Assembly: GCA_002397315.1 (NCBI GenBank)
Contig: DHAE01000026.1
Coordinates: 256,806-320,805, forward strand
Reading direction: 5' to 3'
Source: Comamonadaceae bacterium UBA4962
GTDB taxonomy: Bacteria; Pseudomonadota; Gammaproteobacteria; Burkholderiales; Burkholderiaceae_C
Length of the DNA stretch: 64,000 nt
Shown: positions 51,366-60,744 of the stretch, piece after piece
Layout: each line of letters starts with the position of its first letter
Position numbering within the stretch: position 1 is the stretch's first letter
Translations under genes and position numbers: made by a program
The notes under the pieces: generated by a model
What the model saw: only the letters and a program-made list of their open reading frames with translations
Told to the model about the DNA's origin: nothing
Database searches by the model: none

Positions 51366-53594
51366 ATGGCAAGCACGGCATCCACCGGCCGATCCCCGGC
51401 AGCATCTTCCGCAGGAGCGAAGCCGCGCATCGACATCTCCTGTGGATGCAGCAGCGGGTGCGGGTCCGCCCCGCGGGCGGCGTCGCCCGCAGCGGCGCGC
51501 ACGGCATCGCCCGCCGGGGCAGCGGCCCACGTTGGCGGCTCCGCGCACGGCAGCCGGGGCGACCACGCCGGCCACGGCCATGCGGACGGGCCGAAGGGCC
51601 AGGCCGGCGGCACGCACGACCACGACCATGAACATGGCGATGGCCACGACCACGGCCACGATCACGATCACGGCATGCTGCCCGGCTGGGGCCGGCTCGG
51701 GGCGTCGCTCGTGGCCGCCACCGCCGCAGAACTGCTGCACCTGCTCGCGCCGGACACCCTGCCCTGGCGGGCCACGGGCATGGCCGTGGCCGCCGCCGCG
51801 ATCCTGCTGGCCGGGTTGGGCGTGTACCGCGCCGGCCTCGGTGCGCTGGCGCGCGGCCGGCTGGACATTTCCGCGCTCATGGCCGTGGCCGTGACGGGCG
51901 CGTTCCTCATCGGGCAGTGGCCCGAGGCCGCCATGGTGATGGCGCTCTACGCCCTGGCCGAGCGCATCGAGGAGCGGGCCGTGGGCCGCGCGCGCGACTC
52001 CATCGGCGCCCTGCTGGCGCTCAGCCCCGAGCAGGCCGAGCTGCGCGGCGAGGACGGCCGGTGGCGCACGGTGCCCGCGGCCGAGGTGCCGCTGGGCGCC
52101 GTGCTGCGGCTGCGCCCCGGCGCGCGCGTGCCGCTGGACGGCCTGGTGCTGGAAGGCCGCGGCGCGGTGGACGAATCCAGCGTGACGGGCGAGAGCCTGG
52201 CGGTGGACAAGGCACCCGGCGACGCGCTCTATGCCGGCACGCTCAACGCACAGGCCGAACTGCAGTTCCGCGTGACCGCCGCCGCCGGCAACACCACGCT
52301 GGACCGCATCATCCACGCGGTGGAAGAAGCTCAAGGGTCGCGCGCGCCCATGCAGCGCTTCGTCGACCGGTTCGCCGCCGTCTACACGCCCGCCGTCTTC
52401 GCGCTCGCGGCCCTCGTGGCCGTGGGCGCGCCGCTGGCGCTGGGCTGGGCCTGGCTGGACGCCCTCTACCGCGCCCTGGTGCTGCTGGTGATCGCCTGCC
52501 CGTGCGCGCTGGTGATCGCCACGCCGGTGACGGTGGTGAGCGGGCTGGCCGCGGGCGCGCGCCGCGGCATCCTGATCAAGGGCGGCCAGTGGCTGGAGCG
52601 GGCCCGCGGCGTGCGCGCCGTGGCCTTCGACAAGACGGGCACGGTGACGGCCGGCCGGCCGGTGCTGGTGGGCAGCGAGCGCTTCGGCGATGACGGCGCG
52701 GCCGACGTGGCCGCAGCCCTCGCGGGGCGCTCGGACCATCCGGTGTCCAAGGCCATCGCGGCCGGGATCGCCCCCACGGAAACGACAGGAAATGCCGACG
52801 GCACGGCCAGCACCATGCCCCCACCGGCGGACCTCCCGGACGTACAGGACTTCACCGCCCTGCCCGGCCGCGGCGTGGAAGGCCGCATCCACGGCGCGAC
52901 CTGGTTCCTCGGCAACCGGCGCCTGGCGCAGGAGCGCGGCCTGTGGACGGAGGCGGTGGAGGCCGCCGCCGCGGCGCACGAATCGCAGGGCCGCAGCGTG
53001 ACGCTGCTGGGCAATGCCCACGGCGTGCGCGCGCTGTTCGTGGTGGCCGACACGCTGCGGCCCCAGGCCGCCGAGGCCGTGGCCGAGCTGCGCGCCCTGG
53101 GCATCGTGCCGGTGATGCTGACGGGCGACCACGCGGCCGCGGCCCGGGCCGCCGCGCAGCAGGCCGGCATTGCGGAGGTGCAGGCGGGTCTGCTGCCCGA
53201 ACAGAAGCTCTCGGCCATCGCCGCCCTGCAGCGGCAGCATGGCATGACCGCGATGGCGGGCGACGGCATCAACGATGCGCCTGCCCTCGCCCGCGCCGAC
53301 ATCGGCTTCGCCATGGGCGCGGCCGGCACCGACGTGGCCATGGAGACCGCGGACGTGGTCATCATGAACGATGATCTGCGTCGCGTGGCCGAAACCGTGC
53401 GCCTCTCGCGCCGCACGCATGCGGTGCTGTGGCAGAACATCGCGCTGGCGCTGGGCATCAAGGCGGTGTTCTTCGGCTTGGCCCTCGCAGGGCAGGCCAC
53501 GATGTGGATGGCCGTGTTCGCGGACATGGGAGCGAGCCTGCTGGTGGTGGCGAACGGGTTGCGCATGCTGCGCGGGGTGGGCCGCTCTGAATAG
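51366..53594 (+). CDS. cadA: P1B-type heavy-metal efflux ATPase
   Basis: The 742-residue ATPase has a Cys-containing (ISCGCSSGCG) and very His-rich (HDHDHEHGDGHDHGHDHDHG, around residues 80-99) N terminus in place of a typical HMA domain. It has about eight membrane segments, the metal-site motif CPC (C378-C380), the phosphorylated D422 in DKTGTVTAG, TGES and the GDGINDAPAL hinge. CPC with a His-rich N terminus fits Zn/Cd/Pb export. The ATG at 51366 is eight bases after AAGGA. It is divergent from the MerR-type gene. Confidence 0.93.
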   Translation: MASTASTGRSPAASSAGAKPRIDISCGCSSGCGSAPRAASPAAARTASPAGAAAHVGGSAHGSRGDHAGHGHADGPKGQAGGTHDHDHEHGDGHDHGHDHDHGMLPGWGRLGASLVAATAAELLHLLAPDTLPWRATGMAVAAAAILLAGLGVYRAGLGALARGRLDISALMAVAVTGAFLIGQWPEAAMVMALYALAERIEERAVGRARDSIGALLALSPEQAELRGEDGRWRTVPAAEVPLGAVLRLRPGARVPLDGLVLEGRGAVDESSVTGESLAVDKAPGDALYAGTLNAQAELQFRVTAAAGNTTLDRIIHAVEEAQGSRAPMQRFVDRFAAVYTPAVFALAALVAVGAPLALGWAWLDALYRALVLLVIACPCALVIATPVTVVSGLAAGARRGILIKGGQWLERARGVRAVAFDKTGTVTAGRPVLVGSERFGDDGAADVAAALAGRSDHPVSKAIAAGIAPTETTGNADGTASTMPPPADLPDVQDFTALPGRGVEGRIHGATWFLGNRRLAQERGLWTEAVEAAAAAHESQGRSVTLLGNAHGVRALFVVADTLRPQAAEAVAELRALGIVPVMLTGDHAAAARAAAQQAGIAEVQAGLLPEQKLSAIAALQRQHGMTAMAGDGINDAPALARADIGFAMGAAGTDVAMETADVVIMNDDLRRVAETVRLSRRTHAVLWQNIALALGIKAVFFGLALAGQATMWMAVFADMGASLLVVANGLRMLRGVGRSE

Positions 53595-53600
53595 GACAAG

Positions 53601-54563
53601 ATGGAACTGAGACAACTCCGCACGTTCGTGCGCATCGTCGAACTGGGCTCGATGAGCCGCGCCGCGCTGGACCTGGACATGGTGCAGTCCGCGCTGAGCC
53701 AGCAGATCGGCCGCCTGGAATCCGAACTCTCGACGCGGCTGCTGCAGCGCACGCCGCGCGGCGTCGTCCCCACGGAGGCCGGCCAGGCCTTCTTCCACGA
53801 GGCCCAGCTCACGCTGCGCCATGCCGAGCAGGCCGTGCTCGCGGCGCAGCAGGCGCGCCTGTCGGGGGCGGTGAGCATGGGCCTGCCGCCCTCCATCGCC
53901 TCGGTGCTCGGCCTGCCCCTGATGCGTGCCATGCAGGAGCGCTATCCCGACGTACGGATGCACATCGTCTCGGCGCTGTCCGGGCACCTGACGGGCCTGC
54001 TCAACGCACGGCAGCTCGACCTGGCCATCCTGTTCGACACGCACAGCGCCCGGCGCTGGAGCATCACGCCGCTGCTGGAAGAGCGCCTCTTCCTGATCCA
54101 GTCGCGCACCCGGCCCGTGGCGCCCGGCATCGTCCACGCCGCGCCGGTGCGGCTGGCCCAGCTGGGCGACGTGCCGCTGATCCTGCCCTCGGGCAGCCAT
54201 GGCCTGCGCAGCACGGTGACGGCGGCGTTCGCGACGGCCAGCGTCCAGCCGCGCATGGCGATGGAGATCGATTCGCTGCCGCTGCTGATGGAGGCCGTGG
54301 ACGCGGGTTTCGGGGCCACGGTGCAGCCCTGGTCGGCCGTGGCGCTCTACAAGGAGGATGCGGCGGAACGGTTCCAGTGGTCGGAAATCGCCGACGAGAA
54401 GGTCCGGCGCGATGCGGCCCTCTGCAGCCTCTCCGACGACGAACTCTCGCCCGCAGGCCTCGCCGCGCGCGTGGCGCTGCTCGACTGCGCCCGGCGGCTG
54501 GTACGGTCGGGCCAGTGGATCGGCGCCACGCTCACGGACCGGCCGACCCATCACGGATCGTGA
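53601..54563 (+). CDS. LysR-family regulator (TcuR-like position)
   Basis: The 320-residue regulator has the helix-turn-helix (MELRQLRTFVRIVELGSMSRAAL, then VQSALSQQIGRLESELSTRLLQRTPRG) and an effector-binding domain (about 90-300). It starts six bases after the ATPase stop, so it may be partly cotranscribed with it, but its genomic partner is the tcuA gene 105 bases downstream. It is probably the regulator of the following catabolic genes. Confidence 0.9.
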   Translation: MELRQLRTFVRIVELGSMSRAALDLDMVQSALSQQIGRLESELSTRLLQRTPRGVVPTEAGQAFFHEAQLTLRHAEQAVLAAQQARLSGAVSMGLPPSIASVLGLPLMRAMQERYPDVRMHIVSALSGHLTGLLNARQLDLAILFDTHSARRWSITPLLEERLFLIQSRTRPVAPGIVHAAPVRLAQLGDVPLILPSGSHGLRSTVTAAFATASVQPRMAMEIDSLPLLMEAVDAGFGATVQPWSAVALYKEDAAERFQWSEIADEKVRRDAALCSLSDDELSPAGLAARVALLDCARRLVRSGQWIGATLTDRPTHHGS

Positions 54564-54608
54564 TACCCCCATAACGAAAGGCCCCTGCACGGGGGCGGCA
54601 GCGATTCC

Positions 54609-54614
54609 TATAGT
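54609..54614 (+). promoter_or_regulatory. candidate -10 box before tcuA
   Basis: TATAGT lies 55 bases upstream of the tcuA ATG in the LysR-tcuA gap. The -35 position is weak, as expected for a LysR-activated promoter. A GCCCC-N5-GGGGC hairpin precedes it at about 54581-54596. Confidence 0.4.
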
Positions 54615-54668
54615 CCGGCGCAACGACACAAAGCGCTGAACCGCGGTGGGCCTCGCCCGTCGCTGCCC

Positions 54669-56114
54669 ATGATGAAACGAGACAACTTCGACACCGATGT
54701 GCTGGTGATCGGTGGCGGCAATGCAGCCCTCTGCGCCGCGCTGATGGCGCGCGAAGCCGGCGCCCGCGTGCTGCTGCTGGAATCCGCGCCGCGTGACTGG
54801 CGGGGCGGCAACTCCGCCCACACCCGCAACCTGCGCTGCATGCACGATGCGCCGCAGGACGTGCTGGTCGAGGCCTATCCCGAAGAGGAGTTCTGGCAGG
54901 ACCTGCTGAAGGTGACGGGCGGCCTCACCGACGAACACCTGGCCCGCATGGTGATCCGCGCCTCGTCCACCTGCCGCGGCTGGATGCGCCGGCACGGCGT
55001 GCACTTCCAGCCGCCGCTCTCGGGCGCGCTGCACGTGGCGCGCACCAATGCCTTCTTCATGGGCGGCGGCAAGGCGCTGGTGAATGCGTACTTCCGCAGC
55101 GCCGAAGCCCTGGGCGTGCAGGTGCGCTACGAAGCGCCCGTGGACCGCCTGGAGATCGAGAACGGCGCCTTCCAGGCGGCCTGGGTGGGCGGGCAGCGCA
55201 TCACGGCGCGCAGTTGCGTGCTGGCCGCAGGGGGCTTCGAATCCAACCGCGAGTGGCTGCGCGAGGCCTGGGGCCGGAACGAGCGCGGCGAATGGCCCGC
55301 GGACAACTTCCTGATCCGCGGCACGGCCTTCAACCAGGGCGTGCTGCTGCGGCACCTGCTGGAGGCGCAGCAGGCCGACGGCATCGGCGACCCGACGCAG
55401 GCGCACATGGTGGCGATCGACGCGCGCGCGCCGCTCTACGACGGCGGGATCTGCACGCGCATCGACTGCGTGTCGCTCGGCGTGGTGGTGAACCGCGAGG
55501 CCCGGCGCTTCTACGACGAGGGCGAGGATTTCTGGCCCAAGCGCTATGCCATCTGGGGGCGCCTCGTGGCCCAGCAGCCGGGCCAGATCGCGTACTCGGT
55601 CATCGACGCCAAGGCGATCGGCCGCTTCATGCCGCCGGTGTTTCCGGGCGAGCAGGCCGGCTCGCTGCCGGAGCTCGCGGAGAAGCTCGGGCTGGACGTC
55701 GGGCAGTTCATGCAGACGCTGGACGCCTACAACGCCGCCTGCCGGCCGGGCCGCTTCGACCACACGGCGCTGGACGACTGCCGCACCGACGGCATCGCGC
55801 CCGCCAAGACGCACTGGGCCCGCCCGATCGACACGCCGCCGTTCTACGGCTATGCGCTGCGGCCCGGCGTGACCTTCACCTACCTGGGCCTGAAGACCGA
55901 CGACACCGCCGCCGTGCGCTTCGGCGGCAAGCCCAGCGCCAACCTGTTCGTGGCCGGCGAAATGATGGCCGGCAACGTGCTGGGCAAGGGCTATACGGCC
56001 GGCGTGGGCATGTCCATCGGCACGGCGTTCGGCCGCATCGCGGGACGCAATGCCGCGCTCGCCGCGGCCGGAAAGCCTGCCCAGCGCGGCGCAGTGAACG
56101 ACGAAGAGACCTGA
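54669..56114 (+). CDS. tcuA: FAD-dependent dehydrogenase, TcuA/CobZ-like
   Basis: The 481-residue FAD-binding-domain-2 flavoprotein has the Rossmann motif VLVIGGGNAALCAALMA (11-27), RGGNSAHTRN and the C-terminal GEMMAGNVLGKGYTAGVGMSIG. TcuA oxidises tricarballylate to cis-aconitate in Salmonella, with electrons leaving through TcuB; the related CobZ acts in cobalamin synthesis. No cobalamin gene is nearby, so a TcuA-like catabolic role is favoured, but the substrate is not proven. The start is one of two adjacent ATGs. Confidence 0.87.
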   Translation: MMKRDNFDTDVLVIGGGNAALCAALMAREAGARVLLLESAPRDWRGGNSAHTRNLRCMHDAPQDVLVEAYPEEEFWQDLLKVTGGLTDEHLARMVIRASSTCRGWMRRHGVHFQPPLSGALHVARTNAFFMGGGKALVNAYFRSAEALGVQVRYEAPVDRLEIENGAFQAAWVGGQRITARSCVLAAGGFESNREWLREAWGRNERGEWPADNFLIRGTAFNQGVLLRHLLEAQQADGIGDPTQAHMVAIDARAPLYDGGICTRIDCVSLGVVVNREARRFYDEGEDFWPKRYAIWGRLVAQQPGQIAYSVIDAKAIGRFMPPVFPGEQAGSLPELAEKLGLDVGQFMQTLDAYNAACRPGRFDHTALDDCRTDGIAPAKTHWARPIDTPPFYGYALRPGVTFTYLGLKTDDTAAVRFGGKPSANLFVAGEMMAGNVLGKGYTAGVGMSIGTAFGRIAGRNAALAAAGKPAQRGAVNDEET

Positions 56115-56115
56115 G

Positions 56116-57324
56116 ATGCAGAACCCCCACCCCATGGCCGACGAGGCCCAGGACCGCATGCCCGCCGCGCGCCGGGTGATCCCGATCCGCCCCGCGCCGA
56201 CCGAGACCGCCTCCGAGGCCGAGGTGGCGCGCGCGCTGCAGATCTGCAATGCCTGCCGCTACTGCGAGGGTTTTTGCGCGGTGTTCCCCGCGATGACGCG
56301 GCGGCTGGAGTTCGGCAAGGCCGACGTGCACTATCTGGCCAACCTGTGCCACAACTGCGGGGCCTGCCTGCACGCCTGCCAGTACGCGCCGCCGCACGAA
56401 TTCGGCGTGAACATCCCGAAGGCCATGGCCGAGGTGCGCGGCCAGACCTACGTGGACTACGCCTGGCCGCCCGCCCTGGGCCGGCTCTACCAGCGCAACG
56501 GCCTCACGCTGTCGCTGGCGCTGGCGGCGGGCCTGTTCCTCTTCCTCGCGCTGGCCGTGGCGCTGCAGGGCGGCGTGGCGCGGCTCTGGGGCGGCGGGCT
56601 GGGCAACAACTTCTACCACCTGTTCCCGCACAACCTGCTGGTGGGCATTTTCGCGCCGGTGTTCCTGTTCGCGGTGTTCGCGCTGGGGATGGGCGTGCGC
56701 CGCTTCTGGAAGGACGTGAAGCCCGCCACCAGCGGCGTGGACGTGGGCGCGCCCGCCGCCGCCGAGGCCGCCTCCGACGTGCTGCGCCTCAAGTACCTGG
56801 GCGGCGGCCACGGCGAAGGCTGCCACGAGGAGGACGACGCCTATACCCTGAAGCGCCGGCGCTTCCACCACCTCACCTTCTACGGCTTTTTGCTGTGCTT
56901 CGCCGCCACGTCGCTCGGCACCGTCTACCACTACGCCTTCGGCTGGGTGGCGCCCTACGAGCTGCCCAGCCTGCCCAAGCTGCTGGGCGCGCTGGGCGGG
57001 GTGGGCCTGATGGTCGGCACGGCGGGCCTCTGGACGCTGCGCCGCGCCCGGCACCCGCAGCACGCCGACGCCCGGCAGCAGCCCATGGACCTGGGCTTCA
57101 TCGCCCTGCTGTTCTTGGTGGCCGCGAGCGGCATGGCGCTCTGGCTCGGCCGCGCCACCCCGGCGCTCGCCCTGCTGCTGTGCCTGCACCTGGGCGCGGT
57201 GATCGCGCTGTTCGCCACCCTGCCCTACGGCAAGTTCGCGCACGGCATCTTCCGCACCGCCGCGCTGCTGCGCCACAACGCCGAGAAGCGCCTGCCCAGC
57301 CCCATCGGCGTGGGCGCGGACTGA
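56116..57324 (+). CDS. tcuB: TcuB/CitB-like membrane Fe-S and heme protein
   Basis: The 402-residue protein has an N-terminal Fe-S part with ICNACRYCEGFC and LCHNCGACLHACQY (about 43-85, two [4Fe-4S] clusters). The membrane part that follows has about six hydrophobic segments and conserved histidines suitable for heme b (HHLTFYGFLLC, YHYAFGW, HLGAV). It accepts electrons from TcuA and passes them to quinone. It starts two bases after the tcuA stop. Confidence 0.9.
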   Translation: MQNPHPMADEAQDRMPAARRVIPIRPAPTETASEAEVARALQICNACRYCEGFCAVFPAMTRRLEFGKADVHYLANLCHNCGACLHACQYAPPHEFGVNIPKAMAEVRGQTYVDYAWPPALGRLYQRNGLTLSLALAAGLFLFLALAVALQGGVARLWGGGLGNNFYHLFPHNLLVGIFAPVFLFAVFALGMGVRRFWKDVKPATSGVDVGAPAAAEAASDVLRLKYLGGGHGEGCHEEDDAYTLKRRRFHHLTFYGFLLCFAATSLGTVYHYAFGWVAPYELPSLPKLLGALGGVGLMVGTAGLWTLRRARHPQHADARQQPMDLGFIALLFLVAASGMALWLGRATPALALLLCLHLGAVIALFATLPYGKFAHGIFRTAALLRHNAEKRLPSPIGVGAD

Positions 57325-57347
57325 CGACGACACGAAAGGACCGCGCC

Positions 57348-57734
57348 ATGGCCGAATCCCTGCAGCAGCGCTTCGAATCCATCGCACGGCACGTGAACGC
57401 CGATTCCCGGCTGGTGCACCGCGGCCGCTACCTCACGGCCGACCTGAAGGTGGTGGTGGACGACGTGCCCTACCTGCTGCGCATCCGCGGCGGCAGGATC
57501 GAAAGCCTCGCAACGCAGATGCCCCTGTTCGCTCCGGCCGACCTGGTCATCCGCGGCACCGCGGAGGCCTGGGCGGCCTTCTGGGAGCCCATGCCCCGGC
57601 CCGGCTGGCACGACCTTTTCGCGCTGACCAAGCGCGGTGCCATGGCGATCGAAGGCGACTCGCACATGCTGTTCGCCCACCTGCAGTACCTGAAGGACGT
57701 CCTGGCCCTGCCCCGCCGGGCGCCGTCCCATTGA
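57348..57734 (+). CDS. SCP2-like lipid/sterol-binding-fold protein
   Basis: The 128-residue protein resembles the SCP2 sterol-carrier fold: an amphipathic N-terminal helix (LQQRFESIARHVN), beta strands with VDDVPYLLRIRGGRIESL, and APADLVIRGTAEAWAAFWEP. It has no catalytic motif. It starts 24 bases after tcuB and is followed 21 bases later by the hydrolase, so it is in the same operon and may bind a hydrophobic or acyl substrate. Confidence 0.65.
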   Translation: MAESLQQRFESIARHVNADSRLVHRGRYLTADLKVVVDDVPYLLRIRGGRIESLATQMPLFAPADLVIRGTAEAWAAFWEPMPRPGWHDLFALTKRGAMAIEGDSHMLFAHLQYLKDVLALPRRAPSH

Positions 57735-57754
57735 ACCCGACGAGAGGAAAAGCG

Positions 57755-58630
57755 ATGAAAGCCACCCTGGAACCCATCGTCGGCCGGTACGTGCATTTCG
57801 ACATCCTGGGCGAACCCTGCCGCGTGTACTTCGAGGAATGCGGCCAGGGCATTCCCCTGCTCTGCCTGCACACCGCCGGATCGGACGGCCGCCAGTTCCG
57901 CCACCTGCTGTGCGACGAGGACGTCACTTCTCGCTTCCGCATGATCGCCTTCGACATGCCGTGGCACGGCAAGTCCTATCCGCCCGTCGGCTTCCAGGAC
58001 CGCGACTACGAGCTGACCACCGAGCGGTACGTCGCCACCATCCGCGCCTTCATCGCGGCGCTGGAATTGGACCGGCCCGTGGTCATGGGCTGCTCGATCG
58101 GCGGGCGCATCGTGCTGCAGTTGGCGCACGCCCACGGCGAGGAGTTCCGCGCGCTCATCGGCCTCGAGGGCGCCGACCACCAGCAGCCCTGGTACGACAC
58201 CAGTTGGCTGAACCGCCCCGACGTGCACGGCGGCGAGGTCTGCGCGGCACTGGTCTCCGGCCTGATCGCACCGCAGAGCCCCGCGCAGTACCGCCACGAG
58301 ACGCTGTGGCAATACCAGCAGAGCGGCCCGGGCATCTTCCGCGGCGATCTGTACTTCTACCGCGTCGATTCGGACCTGCGCGGCAAGCTGGGCGGCATCG
58401 ACACGGACGCCACCCCGCTCTACCTGCTCACCGGGGAGTACGACTTCTCGTGCAGCCCGGAAGACACGCTGCGCACCGCGCAGGGCATTCCCGGAGCGCA
58501 GGCCGTGGTGATGGAGCAACTGGGGCACTTCCCGATGAGCGAGAACCCCGTGCAGTTCAAGAAATACATCGCCCCGGTGCTGGAGGCCATCGCGCAGCGC
58601 CAGCACGCCGCCGCGCCCTCCGGTTCCTGA
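57755..58630 (+). CDS. alpha/beta hydrolase of the tcu cluster
   Basis: The 291-residue hydrolase has LLCLHTAGSDGRQF (oxyanion region), the nucleophile S114 in VMGCSIGGRIV, and the histidine in EQLGHFPMSENP. It resembles carbon-carbon or ester/lactone hydrolases of aromatic degradation. The ATG at 57755 follows GAGAGGA. It lies between the SCP2-like gene and the transporter. Confidence 0.85.
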   Translation: MKATLEPIVGRYVHFDILGEPCRVYFEECGQGIPLLCLHTAGSDGRQFRHLLCDEDVTSRFRMIAFDMPWHGKSYPPVGFQDRDYELTTERYVATIRAFIAALELDRPVVMGCSIGGRIVLQLAHAHGEEFRALIGLEGADHQQPWYDTSWLNRPDVHGGEVCAALVSGLIAPQSPAQYRHETLWQYQQSGPGIFRGDLYFYRVDSDLRGKLGGIDTDATPLYLLTGEYDFSCSPEDTLRTAQGIPGAQAVVMEQLGHFPMSENPVQFKKYIAPVLEAIAQRQHAAAPSGS

Positions 58631-58679
58631 TTTCGCTTTTTTCCCGTCGGTCACACAACACACATTCCAGGAGACAACC

Positions 58680-59843
58680 ATGCAGAAGACCTTCGCCACC
58701 GCCGCCCTCGCCACCCTGTGCCTCGCCGGCCCCGCCTCGGCCCAGGAAGAGATCAAGATCGGCGCCATCGTCACGCTGTCGGGCGCGGGTGCGGCCTGGG
58801 GGCAGGCGATGCTCTACGCGGCCGAACTCGCGGCCGACGACGTGAACGCCAAGGGCGGCCTGGAGGTCGGCGGCAAGAAGCACCCGGTGAAAGTGGTGGC
58901 CTACGACGACAAGTACCAGGCGGGCGAGGCGGTGACGGCGGCCAACCGCCTGATCTTCGAGGACAAGGTGCAGTACATCATCGGCCCGGTCGGCTCCGCC
59001 GCCGCGCTGGCGGTGTCGCCCATCGTGAACAAGAACAAGGTGGTGATGCTCACGCTCGGCTTCACCGACAAGGCGCTCGCCAAGGACAAGCCCTTCAACT
59101 TCCGCCCGAACCTGACCACGATGGAAACGTCCCAGCCCCAGATCGACTGGATCGTGAAGGCCAAGGGCGTGAAGAAGGTGGGCGGCCTGTTCCCGAACGA
59201 CGAGACCGGCCAGCAGATCGCGCAGGATCTGGAAAAGGCCTACGCCAAGGCCGGCGCCCAACTGAACGCCAAGGAATTCTTCGAGCGCGAGCGCGTGGAC
59301 ATGATGCCGCTGCTCACCCGCCTGATGGCCAGGGGCGTCGATGCCATCGAGCTGGACGGCAACGCGCCGGGCACTGCCGGCCTGATAGTCAAGCAGGCGC
59401 GCGAGCTCGGCTTCAAGGGCGCGATCATCCGCAGCGGCGGCCCAGCGACGCCCGAGATCGTGAACGTGGCGGGCGCCGGCGCGACCAACGGCATGCTGGT
59501 GAACACGCCCGTCAACCCGGCCAATGCCGACGTCAAGGCGTACTCCGAGCGCTACTTCGCCAAGTACAAGAAGCGCATGAACGGCTTCAGCCCCGCGTTC
59601 TACGACGGCACGCGCATGCTCTTCCAGGCCATGGCATCGGCCGGCACCGCGGCAGACACCGACAAGGTGCGCACCGCGCTCGAAAACATCAAGGACTACA
59701 AAGGCATCCTGGGCACGCTGAACTGGACGGGCGCGGGCGTGTACGGCGTGGCCCACCAGATCGACGCGCCCTTCTACATCGCCCGCGTGCAGGACGGCCA
59801 GGAAGTGGTCGAGGCGACCTGCTCGCTCACCGCGTGCAAGTGA
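58680..59843 (+). CDS. branched-chain-amino-acid-type ABC transporter, substrate-binding protein
   Basis: The 387-residue precursor has a signal peptide (1-22, ending ASAQEE) and the LivJ-like fold: IKIGAIVTLSGAGAAWGQAM, VGPVGSAAALAVSPI-like loop and FYDGTRMLFQAM. This family also binds aromatic acids, amides and carboxylates. It is the first gene of a complete ABC set. Confidence 0.9.
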   Translation: MQKTFATAALATLCLAGPASAQEEIKIGAIVTLSGAGAAWGQAMLYAAELAADDVNAKGGLEVGGKKHPVKVVAYDDKYQAGEAVTAANRLIFEDKVQYIIGPVGSAAALAVSPIVNKNKVVMLTLGFTDKALAKDKPFNFRPNLTTMETSQPQIDWIVKAKGVKKVGGLFPNDETGQQIAQDLEKAYAKAGAQLNAKEFFERERVDMMPLLTRLMARGVDAIELDGNAPGTAGLIVKQARELGFKGAIIRSGGPATPEIVNVAGAGATNGMLVNTPVNPANADVKAYSERYFAKYKKRMNGFSPAFYDGTRMLFQAMASAGTAADTDKVRTALENIKDYKGILGTLNWTGAGVYGVAHQIDAPFYIARVQDGQEVVEATCSLTACK

Positions 59844-59871
59844 CCGGCGGCCACTCTCCGGGAACACCGCC

Positions 59872-60741
59872 GTGGATTTCACTTTCCTGCTCGGCCAGGC
59901 GCTGACCAACGGCCTCATCATCGGGTTGCTCTACCTGCTGATGGCCATCGGCTTCACGCTGGTCTTCGGCGTCATGCGCGTGGTGAACTTCGCGCATGGC
60001 GAGTTCTACATGCTGGGCGCCTTCGTGGCCTACGTTTGCGTCACCAGGCTGCAGTTGCCCTTCCTGGCGGCCGTGCTCGCCACCTTCGCGGTCACGCTGG
60101 TGGCCGGCTGGCTGATCGAAGTGGTGGTGATGAAGGGCTTCCGGGGCGACGAGCTCAACGGGATGATCGCCACCATCGGGCTGGCGATGATCCTGCAGAA
60201 CGGCGCGCTCATGGTCTTCGGGCCCGATCCGCAGTCGATGCCCGCCGTGGCCGAAGGCGTGGTCGCGCTCGGACCGGTGGTGCTGCCGATGTCGCGGCTC
60301 TACGTGGTGGTGTTCTCGCTGGCGGTGCTGGTGGCGCTCTACGGCTTTCTCATGCACAGCCGCGGCGGCCGCGCGCTGCGCGCCGTGGTGCAGGACATCG
60401 AGATCGCGAACGCCCAGGGCATCCGCTCGCAGTTCATGTACCCGCTGGGCTTCGGCATCGGCGTGGGGCTGGCGGCGGTGGCCGGCGCGCTGATGGCGCC
60501 CGTCTTCTCGGTGTCGCCCGGCATCGGCTCCACGCCGCTGCTCAAGGCGTTCATCGTGGTGATCCTGGGCGGGCTGGGCAGCATCCCGGGCGCGGCGCTC
60601 GCGGCGCTGCTGCTGGGCGTGTTCGAGAGCGTGGCCAACACCTTCATGTCCAGCAGCGTCTCCGACATGCTGCTCTTCGGCTTCGTGATCCTGATGTTGA
60701 TCTTCCGCCCCTCGGGCCTGCTCGGAAAGGCAGGTCGCTGA
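59872..60741 (+). CDS. livH: branched-chain-amino-acid-type ABC transporter permease (LivH)
   Basis: The 289-residue protein has the LivH features: FLLGQALTNGLIIGLLYLLMAIGFTLVFGVMRVVNFAHGEFYMLGAF and, at the end, GGLGSIPGAALAALLLG. About eight membrane segments are seen. It starts with GTG at 59872, 28 bases after the binding-protein gene. Confidence 0.92.
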   Translation: MDFTFLLGQALTNGLIIGLLYLLMAIGFTLVFGVMRVVNFAHGEFYMLGAFVAYVCVTRLQLPFLAAVLATFAVTLVAGWLIEVVVMKGFRGDELNGMIATIGLAMILQNGALMVFGPDPQSMPAVAEGVVALGPVVLPMSRLYVVVFSLAVLVALYGFLMHSRGGRALRAVVQDIEIANAQGIRSQFMYPLGFGIGVGLAAVAGALMAPVFSVSPGIGSTPLLKAFIVVILGGLGSIPGAALAALLLGVFESVANTFMSSSVSDMLLFGFVILMLIFRPSGLLGKAGR

Positions 60742-60744
60742 ACC

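Noticed and set aside
49989..56249. Minus-strand open frame of about 2086 codons
   Set aside because: Only the last 273 codons (the MlaE permease) are coding; the remainder lies opposite cadA, the LysR gene and tcuA and has His/Arg/Gly-rich shadow composition.
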